Source of the DNA: Pseudomonadota bacterium
GTDB lineage: Bacteria; Pseudomonadota; Gammaproteobacteria; Pseudomonadales; Oleiphilaceae
DNA length: 64,000 nucleotides
Direction: 5' to 3'
NCBI GenBank assembly: GCA_002747395.1
Contig: PDPE01000029.1
Span: forward strand, 60,933-124,932
Notes under the pieces: generated by a model
What the model saw: the letters and a program-made list of their open reading frames with translations, nothing else
Told to the model about the DNA's origin: nothing
Databases searched by the model: none
Part shown: positions 45,040-52,749 of the stretch, one piece after another
Numbering within the stretch: position 1 is the stretch's first letter
Layout of the letters: each line of letters begins with the position of its first letter
Program-made: the position numbers and the translations under genes

Positions 45040-46709
45040 GACTCACTATCACTGTTTTTTTGTGAAGAACCGGGCAAGGCCAGATCTCCGGGAGCCAGAG
45101 GGTGGTCAAGGTTGCGAGGTAAAAAAACCATAAAGTTCGCGCCTTTTCCCGGCTCACTTTCGACCACTATTCTACCATGTAACGCGTTGACACACTCCCT
45201 GACAATCGACAGCCCGAGACCACTGCCCTTGATCGCCCCTTCGCGCAAGGCTCCCCCCTGATAAAAAGGCTGAAAGATCATATCCTGCTCGGCTTTGGCT
45301 ATACCCGGCCCCTGGTCTTTAACGCTGATACCCACTTCTTTCCGGTTTCCCTGCCAGGCAATGAAAATAGTGCCACCATGTTTGCTGTAGTTAATCGCGT
45401 TGGAGATCAAATTGCTCAACACCATTTCGATACGTGCCGACTCACTCATAATGGCCAGATGGCCGCCTTTACATTCAAAAGTGATCTGCGATGCTTCGGT
45501 CAAATCCTTGACACGCTCGATCTGCCGGTAAACCAGTGTCTGAATATCGAGGTTTGCCGTGATTTCCACCTGTTCTGAACGAACCGTATTGTAGTTCAGC
45601 AACTGCTGAATCTGTTCCAGCAACTTGTCAGCATTACTCGCGAGAATGGTCAGCACCTGTTGCTGTCTGGCATTGATCGGGCCTGGGACCTGATCCGACA
45701 GGAGAGAAGTCGCCTCTATTATCGAAGACAGGGGAGTTTTCAACTCGTGAGTAACATGACGAAGGAAAACGTTTTTTTGCTTCTCAAGCGATAACAAACG
45801 CAATCGCGTCCATTCCAGGCGATCACCCAACAACACCAGATCGCGCGACCCGCCTATTTCAATCGGCTGCTCCAGGTCCCCCTGGCCGAGAGACTTTATC
45901 GACGACCCCAATTGCTTTAACGGGCGTGATATGCGATAGGAAAACAGCAACATCAGTAATCCGGACAAAGGCAGGATCAGGGATCCGATCCACCAGATGT
46001 ACCGCCTCTTCTCTGCATATTCCCTTTCTGTAAGTTTGAGGGAGTCGTCAATAAACTGTTCGGTCAGAGATTCCAGCGTCCATATCTGCTTGTTGACATC
46101 ATCAAATACTGCCTCAAGCTGATTCAGTTGCTGCTCTCTGGCCTCTTCCTCCCGACTTTTTTTCGCTTTTCCATCAGAGTCCGCGATTGCCACCTCCGGA
46201 GGCCCTATTTTCGGGCTGGCTACGACCCTGTACTCAACCGGATCAGCACTGTTTGTCTCGGACCCGGGATATTCGGCGGTCATCGGGCGGTGAATGCTCG
46301 GAAACACCCGGCTGCTATCGATCAGATTGAAAACCATCAATACAGTTTGACTCAATTCAGGTTTACCAATAGCCTTATCCAGTTTGTTCAACCGGCTGCG
46401 AACCATCTGCTCCTTGTTCTGGTACAGCTCTGCAAACCGCACGTCAGCCAATACCACGTATTGTTTGGCAAACCGCTCCAGTTCACGCACTTCCTCAGCC
46501 ACCTTTACCGATAATTGGTTGACAAGAATAACCGTATTGACCAGCCTGTACTGCCCCCGATTCTGCTGCTCGATGGAATGGATGGCATAACCAATGGCGA
46601 CCAGCAAGGGTAACAGGGTCATTATCGCAGCGACAGCCCATTGGTGCATCAACGGTGCACGACTTTGTAAAAATACAGACTCCAGTTTTCCGGCAATTTT
46701 ATCTGACAC
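45036..46709 (-). CDS. glrK: Sensor histidine kinase GlrK (QseE)
   Basis: 557-residue kinase: helix at about 22-44 (WAVAAIMTLLPLLVAIGYAI), a periplasmic helical domain, a second helix (YIWWIGSLILPLSGLLMLLF), HAMP (YRISRPLKQLGSSIKSLGQG), HisKA with FLRHVTHELKTPLSSIIEA, and HATPase with NLISNAINYSKHGGT and GSGLGLSIVRECV. Linked to a QseG-like gene and glrR. The start is a GTG at 46709 lying inside a 16-bp tandem repeat that also runs upstream. Signal unknown; cell-envelope stress in E. coli. Confidence 0.93.
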   Translation of the reverse strand: MSDKIAGKLESVFLQSRAPLMHQWAVAAIMTLLPLLVAIGYAIHSIEQQNRGQYRLVNTVILVNQLSVKVAEEVRELERFAKQYVVLADVRFAELYQNKEQMVRSRLNKLDKAIGKPELSQTVLMVFNLIDSSRVFPSIHRPMTAEYPGSETNSADPVEYRVVASPKIGPPEVAIADSDGKAKKSREEEAREQQLNQLEAVFDDVNKQIWTLESLTEQFIDDSLKLTEREYAEKRRYIWWIGSLILPLSGLLMLLFSYRISRPLKQLGSSIKSLGQGDLEQPIEIGGSRDLVLLGDRLEWTRLRLLSLEKQKNVFLRHVTHELKTPLSSIIEATSLLSDQVPGPINARQQQVLTILASNADKLLEQIQQLLNYNTVRSEQVEITANLDIQTLVYRQIERVKDLTEASQITFECKGGHLAIMSESARIEMVLSNLISNAINYSKHGGTIFIAWQGNRKEVGISVKDQGPGIAKAEQDMIFQPFYQGGALREGAIKGSGLGLSIVRECVNALHGRIVVESEPGKGANFMVFLPRNLDHPLAPGDLALPGSSQKNSDSES

Positions 46710-46744
46710 GAGTTTTATCTGACGCTGGTTTTATCTGAAACAAA
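46697..46744. repeat. 16-bp tandem repeat, three copies, over the glrK start
   Basis: TTTTATCTGACACGAG, TTTTATCTGACGCTGG and TTTTATCTGAAACAAA (plus strand). On the minus strand each copy holds a GTCAGATAAAA-type core, so the first codons of glrK (V/M-S-D-K) are one copy of a unit repeated upstream. Confidence 0.85.
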
Positions 46745-46869
46745 TCACCACCCGTTGCCAATCAGCAACACATTCTGCCGTTGTTGAAACGGCCAGACAC
46801 AGGGTGAATCCCAACCAGTAAACCATCACGAGATGACAAAGCAAGTCATTTTAATCAATTCGCGATAAA

Positions 46870-47025
46870 TCACGATAATTCTTCACCTGTATCCGCTATT
46901 TTGCCCATTTCGACAGGGTAAAACTCCCGGAGGCGAAAACAGCCTGTCAACACATCAAACAGATACACAACAGCCTGTCGCCCTTTTGCAACCAAATAAC
47001 TCTCTGTTTTATATACCTTTTTCAT
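46870..47025 (-). CDS. Possible small protein upstream of glrK
   Basis: A 51-residue frame, MKKVYKTESYLVAKGRQAVV to the end GKIADTGEELS, with protein-like composition and no known family. The track frame starts at a TTG 30 codons upstream. No clear SD precedes the ATG at 47025. It lies alone on the minus strand, 160 bp upstream of glrK. It may be a real unannotated small gene or chance. Confidence 0.33.
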   Translation of the reverse strand: MKKVYKTESYLVAKGRQAVVYLFDVLTGCFRLREFYPVEMGKIADTGEELS

Positions 47026-47121
47026 TATAGGCGAGCTTGCATGTTGCATTTTGCCAACATATTCCGGGTAAAACAACGAGACCCATGCCTGACCAACAGG
47101 CACAAACCAAACCAAAACCTC

Positions 47122-47150
47122 ATAACATATTGATTATAAAGAATTATACT
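47122..47150 (+). promoter_or_regulatory. Possible promoter of the 48-residue membrane protein gene
   Basis: ATAACA at 47122-47127, 17-bp spacer and TATACT at 47145-47150. It would give a leader of about 125 nt. The leader contains GGCGA and TCGCC pairing over about 45 nt, so it may be structured. Confidence 0.38.
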
Positions 47151-47282
47151 GCTTTCGGCACAGTTCGAGCTTACATACAGACAGAATTTGATTACGGCGA
47201 GAGTGCTTGAATAAGGCTTGAAAAGGAAAGGAAGCTCTGCTGTCGCCGCATACTATCGTAACCGTACACGGAGGTGACAACC

Positions 47283-47429
47283 ATGGTAAACCCGCACAGG
47301 TCAGCTGCAGAGAGTCAGGTCTCGGGTCAGGCATCCATTGAAGGGGGAGACATTCATCATCCCTTCACGATCCTTGCCCTGTTTCTGACCTTTTTGGTTC
47401 TCATCTCGCTACTGGAATATGCTGACTGA
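47283..47429 (+). CDS. 48-residue single-pass membrane protein (absent from the ORF track)
   Basis: Read by eye: an ATG at 47283 opens a frame of 48 codons ending TGA at 47429. The first 26 residues are polar (MVNPHRSAAES then GGDIHHPF) and the last 22 form one membrane helix, TILALFLTFLVLISLLEYAD. A strong SD (GGAGGTGA) sits 6-8 nt upstream, a promoter-like sequence about 130 bp upstream and a textbook terminator 34 bp downstream, so it looks like a complete one-gene unit. It is convergent with the giant carboxylase gene. Family unknown to me; small proteins of this kind often modulate membrane complexes, but no function can be assigned. Confidence 0.72.
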   Translation: MVNPHRSAAESQVSGQASIEGGDIHHPFTILALFLTFLVLISLLEYAD

Positions 47430-47462
47430 CTACCTCCCTATTTAGCAGTGGTTAGCATTTTT

Positions 47463-47502
47463 ACCGCAGTCAGGCATGCCTCGCTCTGACTGCGGTTTTT
47501 TC
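47463..47502 (+). terminator. Intrinsic terminator of the 48-residue protein gene
   Basis: ACCGCAGTCAG and CTGACTGCGGT form a perfect 11-bp stem with a 12-nt loop, followed by TTTTTTCT. Strong and plus-strand oriented. Confidence 0.9.
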
Positions 47503-47578
47503 TGTTTCCACCCCGCCCGGAGGCAGGCGCTTCTTCCGCTCGCGCCTTTCCGGGCAGTAACTGACCTGGACAACCGGC

Positions 47579-50500
47579 CTAATCAACGACAGGCTTTACA
47601 ACAAACAGCAAATCACCTTTGTTAACCTGCTGACCATCCACCCCTTTTACATGAGTAATACGGTATTTGCTTTCCGGGCAATAGAGGTCGCTGCCTGCCT
47701 GGTTAAAGCTCGCCAGGGTTAATGGCTGAAACATTTTCATCACTTCAAGCAGGCATAACGTATGATCTGTAGTGATAATGTCACCCTTTTCAACAAATTC
47801 AGGCTTTCCGGGTGAAGGGCAGCGATACATGATACAGTTGGATGGAGCAAAGACTTTCAGCTCGTCCGACCCCTCCACCCTGATTTCACTTTCCCAGTCC
47901 ACCTTCCGGGCAGGAACTGCACTGGCACCCAGATGGTTGCTCAACTGCGCTTCTGACCTGATTGCCAGTTCAGGCAGATAGGCTGTGTCATAGTCACCAC
48001 TGACAAACACACTGTCTTTCAGTATATAGGAGACCAGCGCAATGTTCGTGCTGATACCCGTCACCTTTACCGATGCCAGATAATCACTCATTTTATCAAT
48101 GGCATCCTGGCGATTCTCACCATGCGCTATAATCTGGGCCACCAGGTTATCATAGTAGGGTGGAACCGGTTTATCACTACCAATGGAAATAATTCCGGAT
48201 ATCCCCTCCCTGTCAGGAAACTCACACACCTCCACCTGACCGGGAGTCGGCTCGACATTCACTTCGGCTTTATGCACTGTAACCCGCTCTGCATTGATCC
48301 TTACCTCCAATGCATAGCCTTTTTCCTCAATGGCAAGGTTTTCAATCGACTCACCTGCGGCTATTTTCAATTGTTGGGCAACAATATTGACTCCGCTTAC
48401 CAGCTCGGTCACGGGATGCTCGACCTGCAGACGCGTATTCATTTCCATAAAGTACAGGTCATTTCGATCCAGATCGAATATAAACTCGACCGTTCCGGCT
48501 CCAACATAGTGGCAGGCATTCGCCATATTGATGGCACATTCCTTCGCCTGAATTTCTTTTTCCGGAGGCAGCAGGGTTGACCCGGACTCTTCGATAATTT
48601 TTTGTTTATTGCGCTGAATACTGCAGTCTCGAATACCAAGGGCAAAACAATGGCCAAACCGGTCTCTGAGTAACTGAACTTCAATATGACGAAAACGGGT
48701 AACAAAGCGTTCCAGATAAATATCATCCCGACCAAAGCTGCTTCGGGCCTCTGCCTTGATGGTCAGGAACTTGGCCACCAGAGAGCTTTCATCCTCAACA
48801 ACCACAATTCCCTTGCCACCGCCCCCATGCGCCGCTTTCAAAATAACCGGAAAGCCGGTCTCCCGAGCTGCCTGCAACGCATGATGCTCATCAACAAGCA
48901 CACCATGACTCCCCGGAACAACAGGCACCCCCATACTCATAGCGGTTTTGATCGCCTGGGACTTGTCCCCCATCATCTCCATGCTTTGGGGGCTCGGGCC
49001 GATAAAGTTCACCCCCTGGAGCAGGCATTGCCTTGCAAATGACGGATTTTCCGACAAAAAACCTATCCCGGGGTGAAGTGCCCGCACGTTCTGCAAATTG
49101 GCAATGCGCAACACACTGTCACCATTCAAATAGCTTTCATCCGAGGTGTAGCCACCGAGACAAATCAGTTCATCGGCTTCACCAAGTCTGTCTGCAGCCA
49201 CCGAGTCCATATCCGGGTCAGACTGTACCAATACCACCTTCAAGCCTGCTTTCTGCACCTGGTCTATCAGTTTTACTGCCGTGCATCCCCTGGCATGAAC
49301 CAACACCTTGTCAAACGGCTCGAAAATCTGATCCACCTCATCAACGGGCTGCTCATCCGGGTGACTCTCCAACGGATGGGTGCCGATCAACCAGTGGTCG
49401 ATCACTTCGTTAACTCCCCGGGCAGCCAGAATGATATCACTGTCAACGGCAGCCAGCTTGGAGTCCAGATCAGGAATAAAGGGATGGCGAACCAGCCCCT
49501 GCATACTCCCTTCCCGTTTCACCAGATAGTTTGACAGGGTGGAAGTAACGGGCAAGAAATCCGGCACGACAATCCGTCCGGCAAATGGCATATTGGTACC
49601 GGAGAAATACCAGGTTTGCACCAGTGGGTGCGTCACCAGGCTGGCTTGTGCTCCCCCTGTGCAATCACCGTAGCCGAAAAATAAAACAGATTGGCCGACT
49701 TCGGCAACAAACCGGTTGATTTGTTCGTTCACCACCGCCATTGAAAACAGCGAAGCCGCACCTTCTTTGGTTTGCATTCCGGCCGAGCACAGAAAACCGA
49801 CCACGGGCAAATGATGCTTGGCACAATGGGTCAGCAAACGACAAAACCGCTCTGCGCTGGACATATCAAAGGCACCGGCCTGAAACGCATGATTGGAGAC
49901 GACAACCCCTACTTCCTGAAAGGAGGAGTGAGCGGCTTTTTCAGGGGAATCATCCGCCGCTTTCGCACCGGCTGCCAGCGCTTTTCCAGGGAAGTACCTG
50001 GCTACTCCGGTAATAATCCCGGAAGCCGGCCTTCCCTTTTTCGCCTGTTTCGCTATGGCAAGATCAAACCCCGGAAAAGAGCAAGGGTTGGAAGTAGTAA
50101 GCTCTGCATCAAACTCAATAAAGTCCTGAAAAAAACGCCCGATCAAATCCAGGGGCTTGAGACTTCCGGTCGGCTTGACATCATTTAATACCGCCTGAAT
50201 GCGCAGGTCTTTCTCGGCTTCAACCAGGCGGTTCCAGAAATCCTTGCGCCGACCTATCGACACCGGGGTAAACTGACCACCGAAGTTTTTATTCTCTTGT
50301 ATGGAAGTAAAGTAGTCGGGGAACAACCGATCAAAAAAGTAACTGACGACGACAAACAGGACTTCAGACATGCGAGGGTGCTGGGTTCGCTTCCATTGCT
50401 CGGCAAACTGCATATACCGGCTCAGATTTCCGGTTTGTTTCACCTGATTCAGCCAGATCAAAAAATCCTGGCGAACATCGCCAGAAATATCGGCAAAGCC

Positions 50501-52213
50501 GAGAAGGGATTCGATCAGATTGGCAGACACCCGCTGGTTTTCTGCCAGTTCCGTCACGATATCTGTCATATGATCCAGAATGACATCGTAGAGCCCGTCA
50601 AGGCGAATAAGATGCTGTGCGCAAGTAATGATAAAGCCGGAAAACAGCTCATCCCGGATCACATCCAGCAAGGTCAGACAATCTTCCGCAAACTGATTGG
50701 CCGAACAATCAGGCTCGTGTTTTTCAAGGTAATCCACCAGGCTGCGCAAATGATGAACCGCATCATTTTGCCATCGGTTATAAAGGTAGAAGCAGACTTC
50801 AAAACACAGTTCCCGGTAGGCTTTTTCGTACTCATCTTCCGGATCTCCAAGAAACAGCGCCGCCACATAGCTCCGCTTTTCTCCCCTATGTTCCTGTGAT
50901 TCCTGAAAACGCTTCCATACCTTTAACAGGGTGTCTTCATAGACAATGCGCTCTTTGGCTTCGAGCCACAGGGCAAAACGCTCCGCCAGAATGGCATTGA
51001 TAACCTCTTCTTCTTCCTTGTCCGCTTCCTGGTTCATCGGACTCTCGGACACTTTTTGAGTCGACAGCTGGCCGACGGTGGAGGTTCTCAACCTTCCCCG
51101 CAGAACAATAGAGCGCTGCAGCTTCAGGCCGTATTCAATCACTGACGGATAATTTTCCGGGCTATACTGGTACAGGATATTGGTCGGCCCCGTATCACGA
51201 CAATAACCAAGGCTGGCCTCCAGATAGGCAAATCCCGCTTTTTCTATTTTGTCAATAGTATGCTGGGCCGCATTGATTGACCATTCGATCGACTCCAGTA
51301 TGGCCTGTATCAGGTTTTCCATACAGGTGGAACCATCTTCCGGTGAATAATCCACCACCGAATCAATGACGCCTTCCCTGCATAATTCGGCCGCAGAGAC
51401 ACCTACCTTTTGAGCGCACGCGAACCAGGAAAGACGCTGCTTTCTGGCGATGGCGGCCAATCCCCTGGGCTGGATAGTGTTGAATAACGCATCTTTAACG
51501 GACAACAAAACGTTCCCCGAAGCCAGTGGAATCGCCCCGCCAGAGTACCCGACACCCAGTACCACTCCCACTACAGGTACAGTAAGGTCAGCAATCTCGG
51601 CAATGAGACGGGATATGGAGTGGGCCTGGTTTTCCGCGTTGGCCTTTTCCCCGGCATCCGCTCCGGGTGTATCCATAAAGGTGACAATGGGAAGTCCAAG
51701 CTGCTCCATTTCGCGAACCCACTCACAGGCAATCGTGTGATGCTCCGCTCCCCATGAACCATTGTCCACTTTCCGGTTTTGCCCCATGAAGGCGACCTTT
51801 CTGGGCCCGTCCGGGCCAGACATTTCCCCCCGCGCCAGATACAATGCACCGTGTTTTCGCTCATCAAACACTTTTTCGCACACCTGCCTGATAACCCGGG
51901 GAGCAGGCCAGCGGTCAGGACTTTCAACCGGAGTGATCACTATGTCCCGATACTGATCGCCGGTCAGACTTTTCAGTTGACGAACCCTGGCATCAACCTG
52001 TTCTGTTCTCCAGAAACACGAACTCTGACTGCCAAACCGGAAACCGGCCCCATCAGCGTAATAACCCGGCCCCAATGAACGCTTCGGAGAACCTTCCGGC
52101 AATTCCTCGACCGGCTCGGGTAAGGGTTTATTGGCCAGACCCAAAACGACTTTTTCCAGTTCCGCAAATAAGCTCCTGGCGGCGAACCTTTCATTTTTAT
52201 CAGATTTCTGCAT
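47579..52213 (-). CDS. One-chain acyl-CoA carboxylase: CT-alpha / CT-beta / biotin carboxylase / biotinyl domain
   Basis: 1544 residues. About 90-340: AccA-like carboxyltransferase (KVAFMGQNRKVDNGSWG; IVTFMDTPGADAG; IQPRGLAAIARK). About 350-690: helical linker without recognised motif. About 700-960: AccD-like carboxyltransferase (ASGIITGVARYFPGKAL; GFLCSAGMQTKEGAASLF), lacking the AccD zinc finger. About 990-1440: biotin carboxylase with ATP-grasp HGGGGKGIVVVED and EMNTRLQVEHPVTELVSG. C-terminus: biotinyl domain with LEVMKMF, biotin Lys at about 1493. All activities of an acyl-CoA carboxylase appear in one chain in the order CT-BC-BCCP, unlike the usual separate subunits and unlike eukaryotic ACC (BC first). 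Substrate (acetyl-, propionyl- or longer acyl-CoA) is not readable. Monocistronic. Confidence 0.87.
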   Translation of the reverse strand: MQKSDKNERFAARSLFAELEKVVLGLANKPLPEPVEELPEGSPKRSLGPGYYADGAGFRFGSQSSCFWRTEQVDARVRQLKSLTGDQYRDIVITPVESPDRWPAPRVIRQVCEKVFDERKHGALYLARGEMSGPDGPRKVAFMGQNRKVDNGSWGAEHHTIACEWVREMEQLGLPIVTFMDTPGADAGEKANAENQAHSISRLIAEIADLTVPVVGVVLGVGYSGGAIPLASGNVLLSVKDALFNTIQPRGLAAIARKQRLSWFACAQKVGVSAAELCREGVIDSVVDYSPEDGSTCMENLIQAILESIEWSINAAQHTIDKIEKAGFAYLEASLGYCRDTGPTNILYQYSPENYPSVIEYGLKLQRSIVLRGRLRTSTVGQLSTQKVSESPMNQEADKEEEEVINAILAERFALWLEAKERIVYEDTLLKVWKRFQESQEHRGEKRSYVAALFLGDPEDEYEKAYRELCFEVCFYLYNRWQNDAVHHLRSLVDYLEKHEPDCSANQFAEDCLTLLDVIRDELFSGFIITCAQHLIRLDGLYDVILDHMTDIVTELAENQRVSANLIESLLGFADISGDVRQDFLIWLNQVKQTGNLSRYMQFAEQWKRTQHPRMSEVLFVVVSYFFDRLFPDYFTSIQENKNFGGQFTPVSIGRRKDFWNRLVEAEKDLRIQAVLNDVKPTGSLKPLDLIGRFFQDFIEFDAELTTSNPCSFPGFDLAIAKQAKKGRPASGIITGVARYFPGKALAAGAKAADDSPEKAAHSSFQEVGVVVSNHAFQAGAFDMSSAERFCRLLTHCAKHHLPVVGFLCSAGMQTKEGAASLFSMAVVNEQINRFVAEVGQSVLFFGYGDCTGGAQASLVTHPLVQTWYFSGTNMPFAGRIVVPDFLPVTSTLSNYLVKREGSMQGLVRHPFIPDLDSKLAAVDSDIILAARGVNEVIDHWLIGTHPLESHPDEQPVDEVDQIFEPFDKVLVHARGCTAVKLIDQVQKAGLKVVLVQSDPDMDSVAADRLGEADELICLGGYTSDESYLNGDSVLRIANLQNVRALHPGIGFLSENPSFARQCLLQGVNFIGPSPQSMEMMGDKSQAIKTAMSMGVPVVPGSHGVLVDEHHALQAARETGFPVILKAAHGGGGKGIVVVEDESSLVAKFLTIKAEARSSFGRDDIYLERFVTRFRHIEVQLLRDRFGHCFALGIRDCSIQRNKQKIIEESGSTLLPPEKEIQAKECAINMANACHYVGAGTVEFIFDLDRNDLYFMEMNTRLQVEHPVTELVSGVNIVAQQLKIAAGESIENLAIEEKGYALEVRINAERVTVHKAEVNVEPTPGQVEVCEFPDREGISGIISIGSDKPVPPYYDNLVAQIIAHGENRQDAIDKMSDYLASVKVTGISTNIALVSYILKDSVFVSGDYDTAYLPELAIRSEAQLSNHLGASAVPARKVDWESEIRVEGSDELKVFAPSNCIMYRCPSPGKPEFVEKGDIITTDHTLCLLEVMKMFQPLTLASFNQAGSDLYCPESKYRITHVKGVDGQQVNKGDLLFVVKPVVD

Positions 52214-52591
52214 AGAATTTTACTTAATAACCTGGAGTGCTGAATAACAAACTGTGACCTGTTGCGACTCTCGTAAAAGCCTCTACTACCTCTACCCCCA
52301 CCTCTACTACAAGCGGTGCTCTTTACAGCGGGCCTGACTGTACCGTGCAGGCACGAAAAAAGCGGCGCGATGGTAATAAGACATCAAACAGCCAAGAGTT
52401 TTCAATTACCGGGTAATATAGCACGGCCACCCGCTTATATATCATAAAAAAATCTCATTTGACCAATAAAAAACAGAGCATCCTGTCTTTGCATCCATTT
52501 GGAAGAGATGCGTCTGAAGCATGAAATACCCGGGTCAGTGTTCTTCAGTTTCTTTTATCATACAGAGGCACCTCATTTTTATAAAGCCAAT

Positions 52592-52610
52592 GATAATAAA
52601 AGTAATAATA
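52592..52610 (+). promoter_or_regulatory. Possible Fur box
   Basis: GATAATAAAAGTAATAATA agrees with the 19-bp Fur consensus GATAATGATAATCATTATC at 13 positions by eye, the left hexamer perfectly. It lies about 140-160 bp before a lipoprotein/TonB-receptor pair, which fits iron control, but AT-rich sequence makes chance matches common. Confidence 0.33.
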
Positions 52611-52719
52611 CTTCTCATTACACTAATATTGATATACGATTATGTCATTGTCAGCTTTGTCAGCCAGTTCTCGCGCCCGGATTCGTTTGGGCCAGAGTCG
52701 TGGTGCAGTTAAGTCAGCC

Positions 52720-52749
52720 TGGAGAGGTGCAACTTGGAGAGGTGCAACG
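52720..52749 (+). repeat. 15-bp tandem duplication that doubles the Shine-Dalgarno sequence
   Basis: TGGAGAGGTGCAACT then TGGAGAGGTGCAACG, ending directly at the lipoprotein ATG. Each copy carries GGAGAGG, so there are two SD elements at about 9 and 24 nt from the start. Confidence 0.88.

Larger units (their letters stand above)
52214..52749. other. Intergenic region between carboxylase and lipoprotein genes
   Basis: About 535 bp, AT-rich towards the right. It contains CTCTACTAC-type repeats near 52280-52315, a Fur-like sequence at 52592-52610 and a TATAAA box at 52580-52585. Plus-strand frames at 52499 and 52521 have no family signal. Confidence 0.45.

Noticed and set aside
46745-46870. GlmY-like small RNA upstream of glrK
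   Set aside because: Two small hairpins are visible, but no sigma54 promoter (TGGCAC-N5-TTGC type) or GlmY-like sequence was found.
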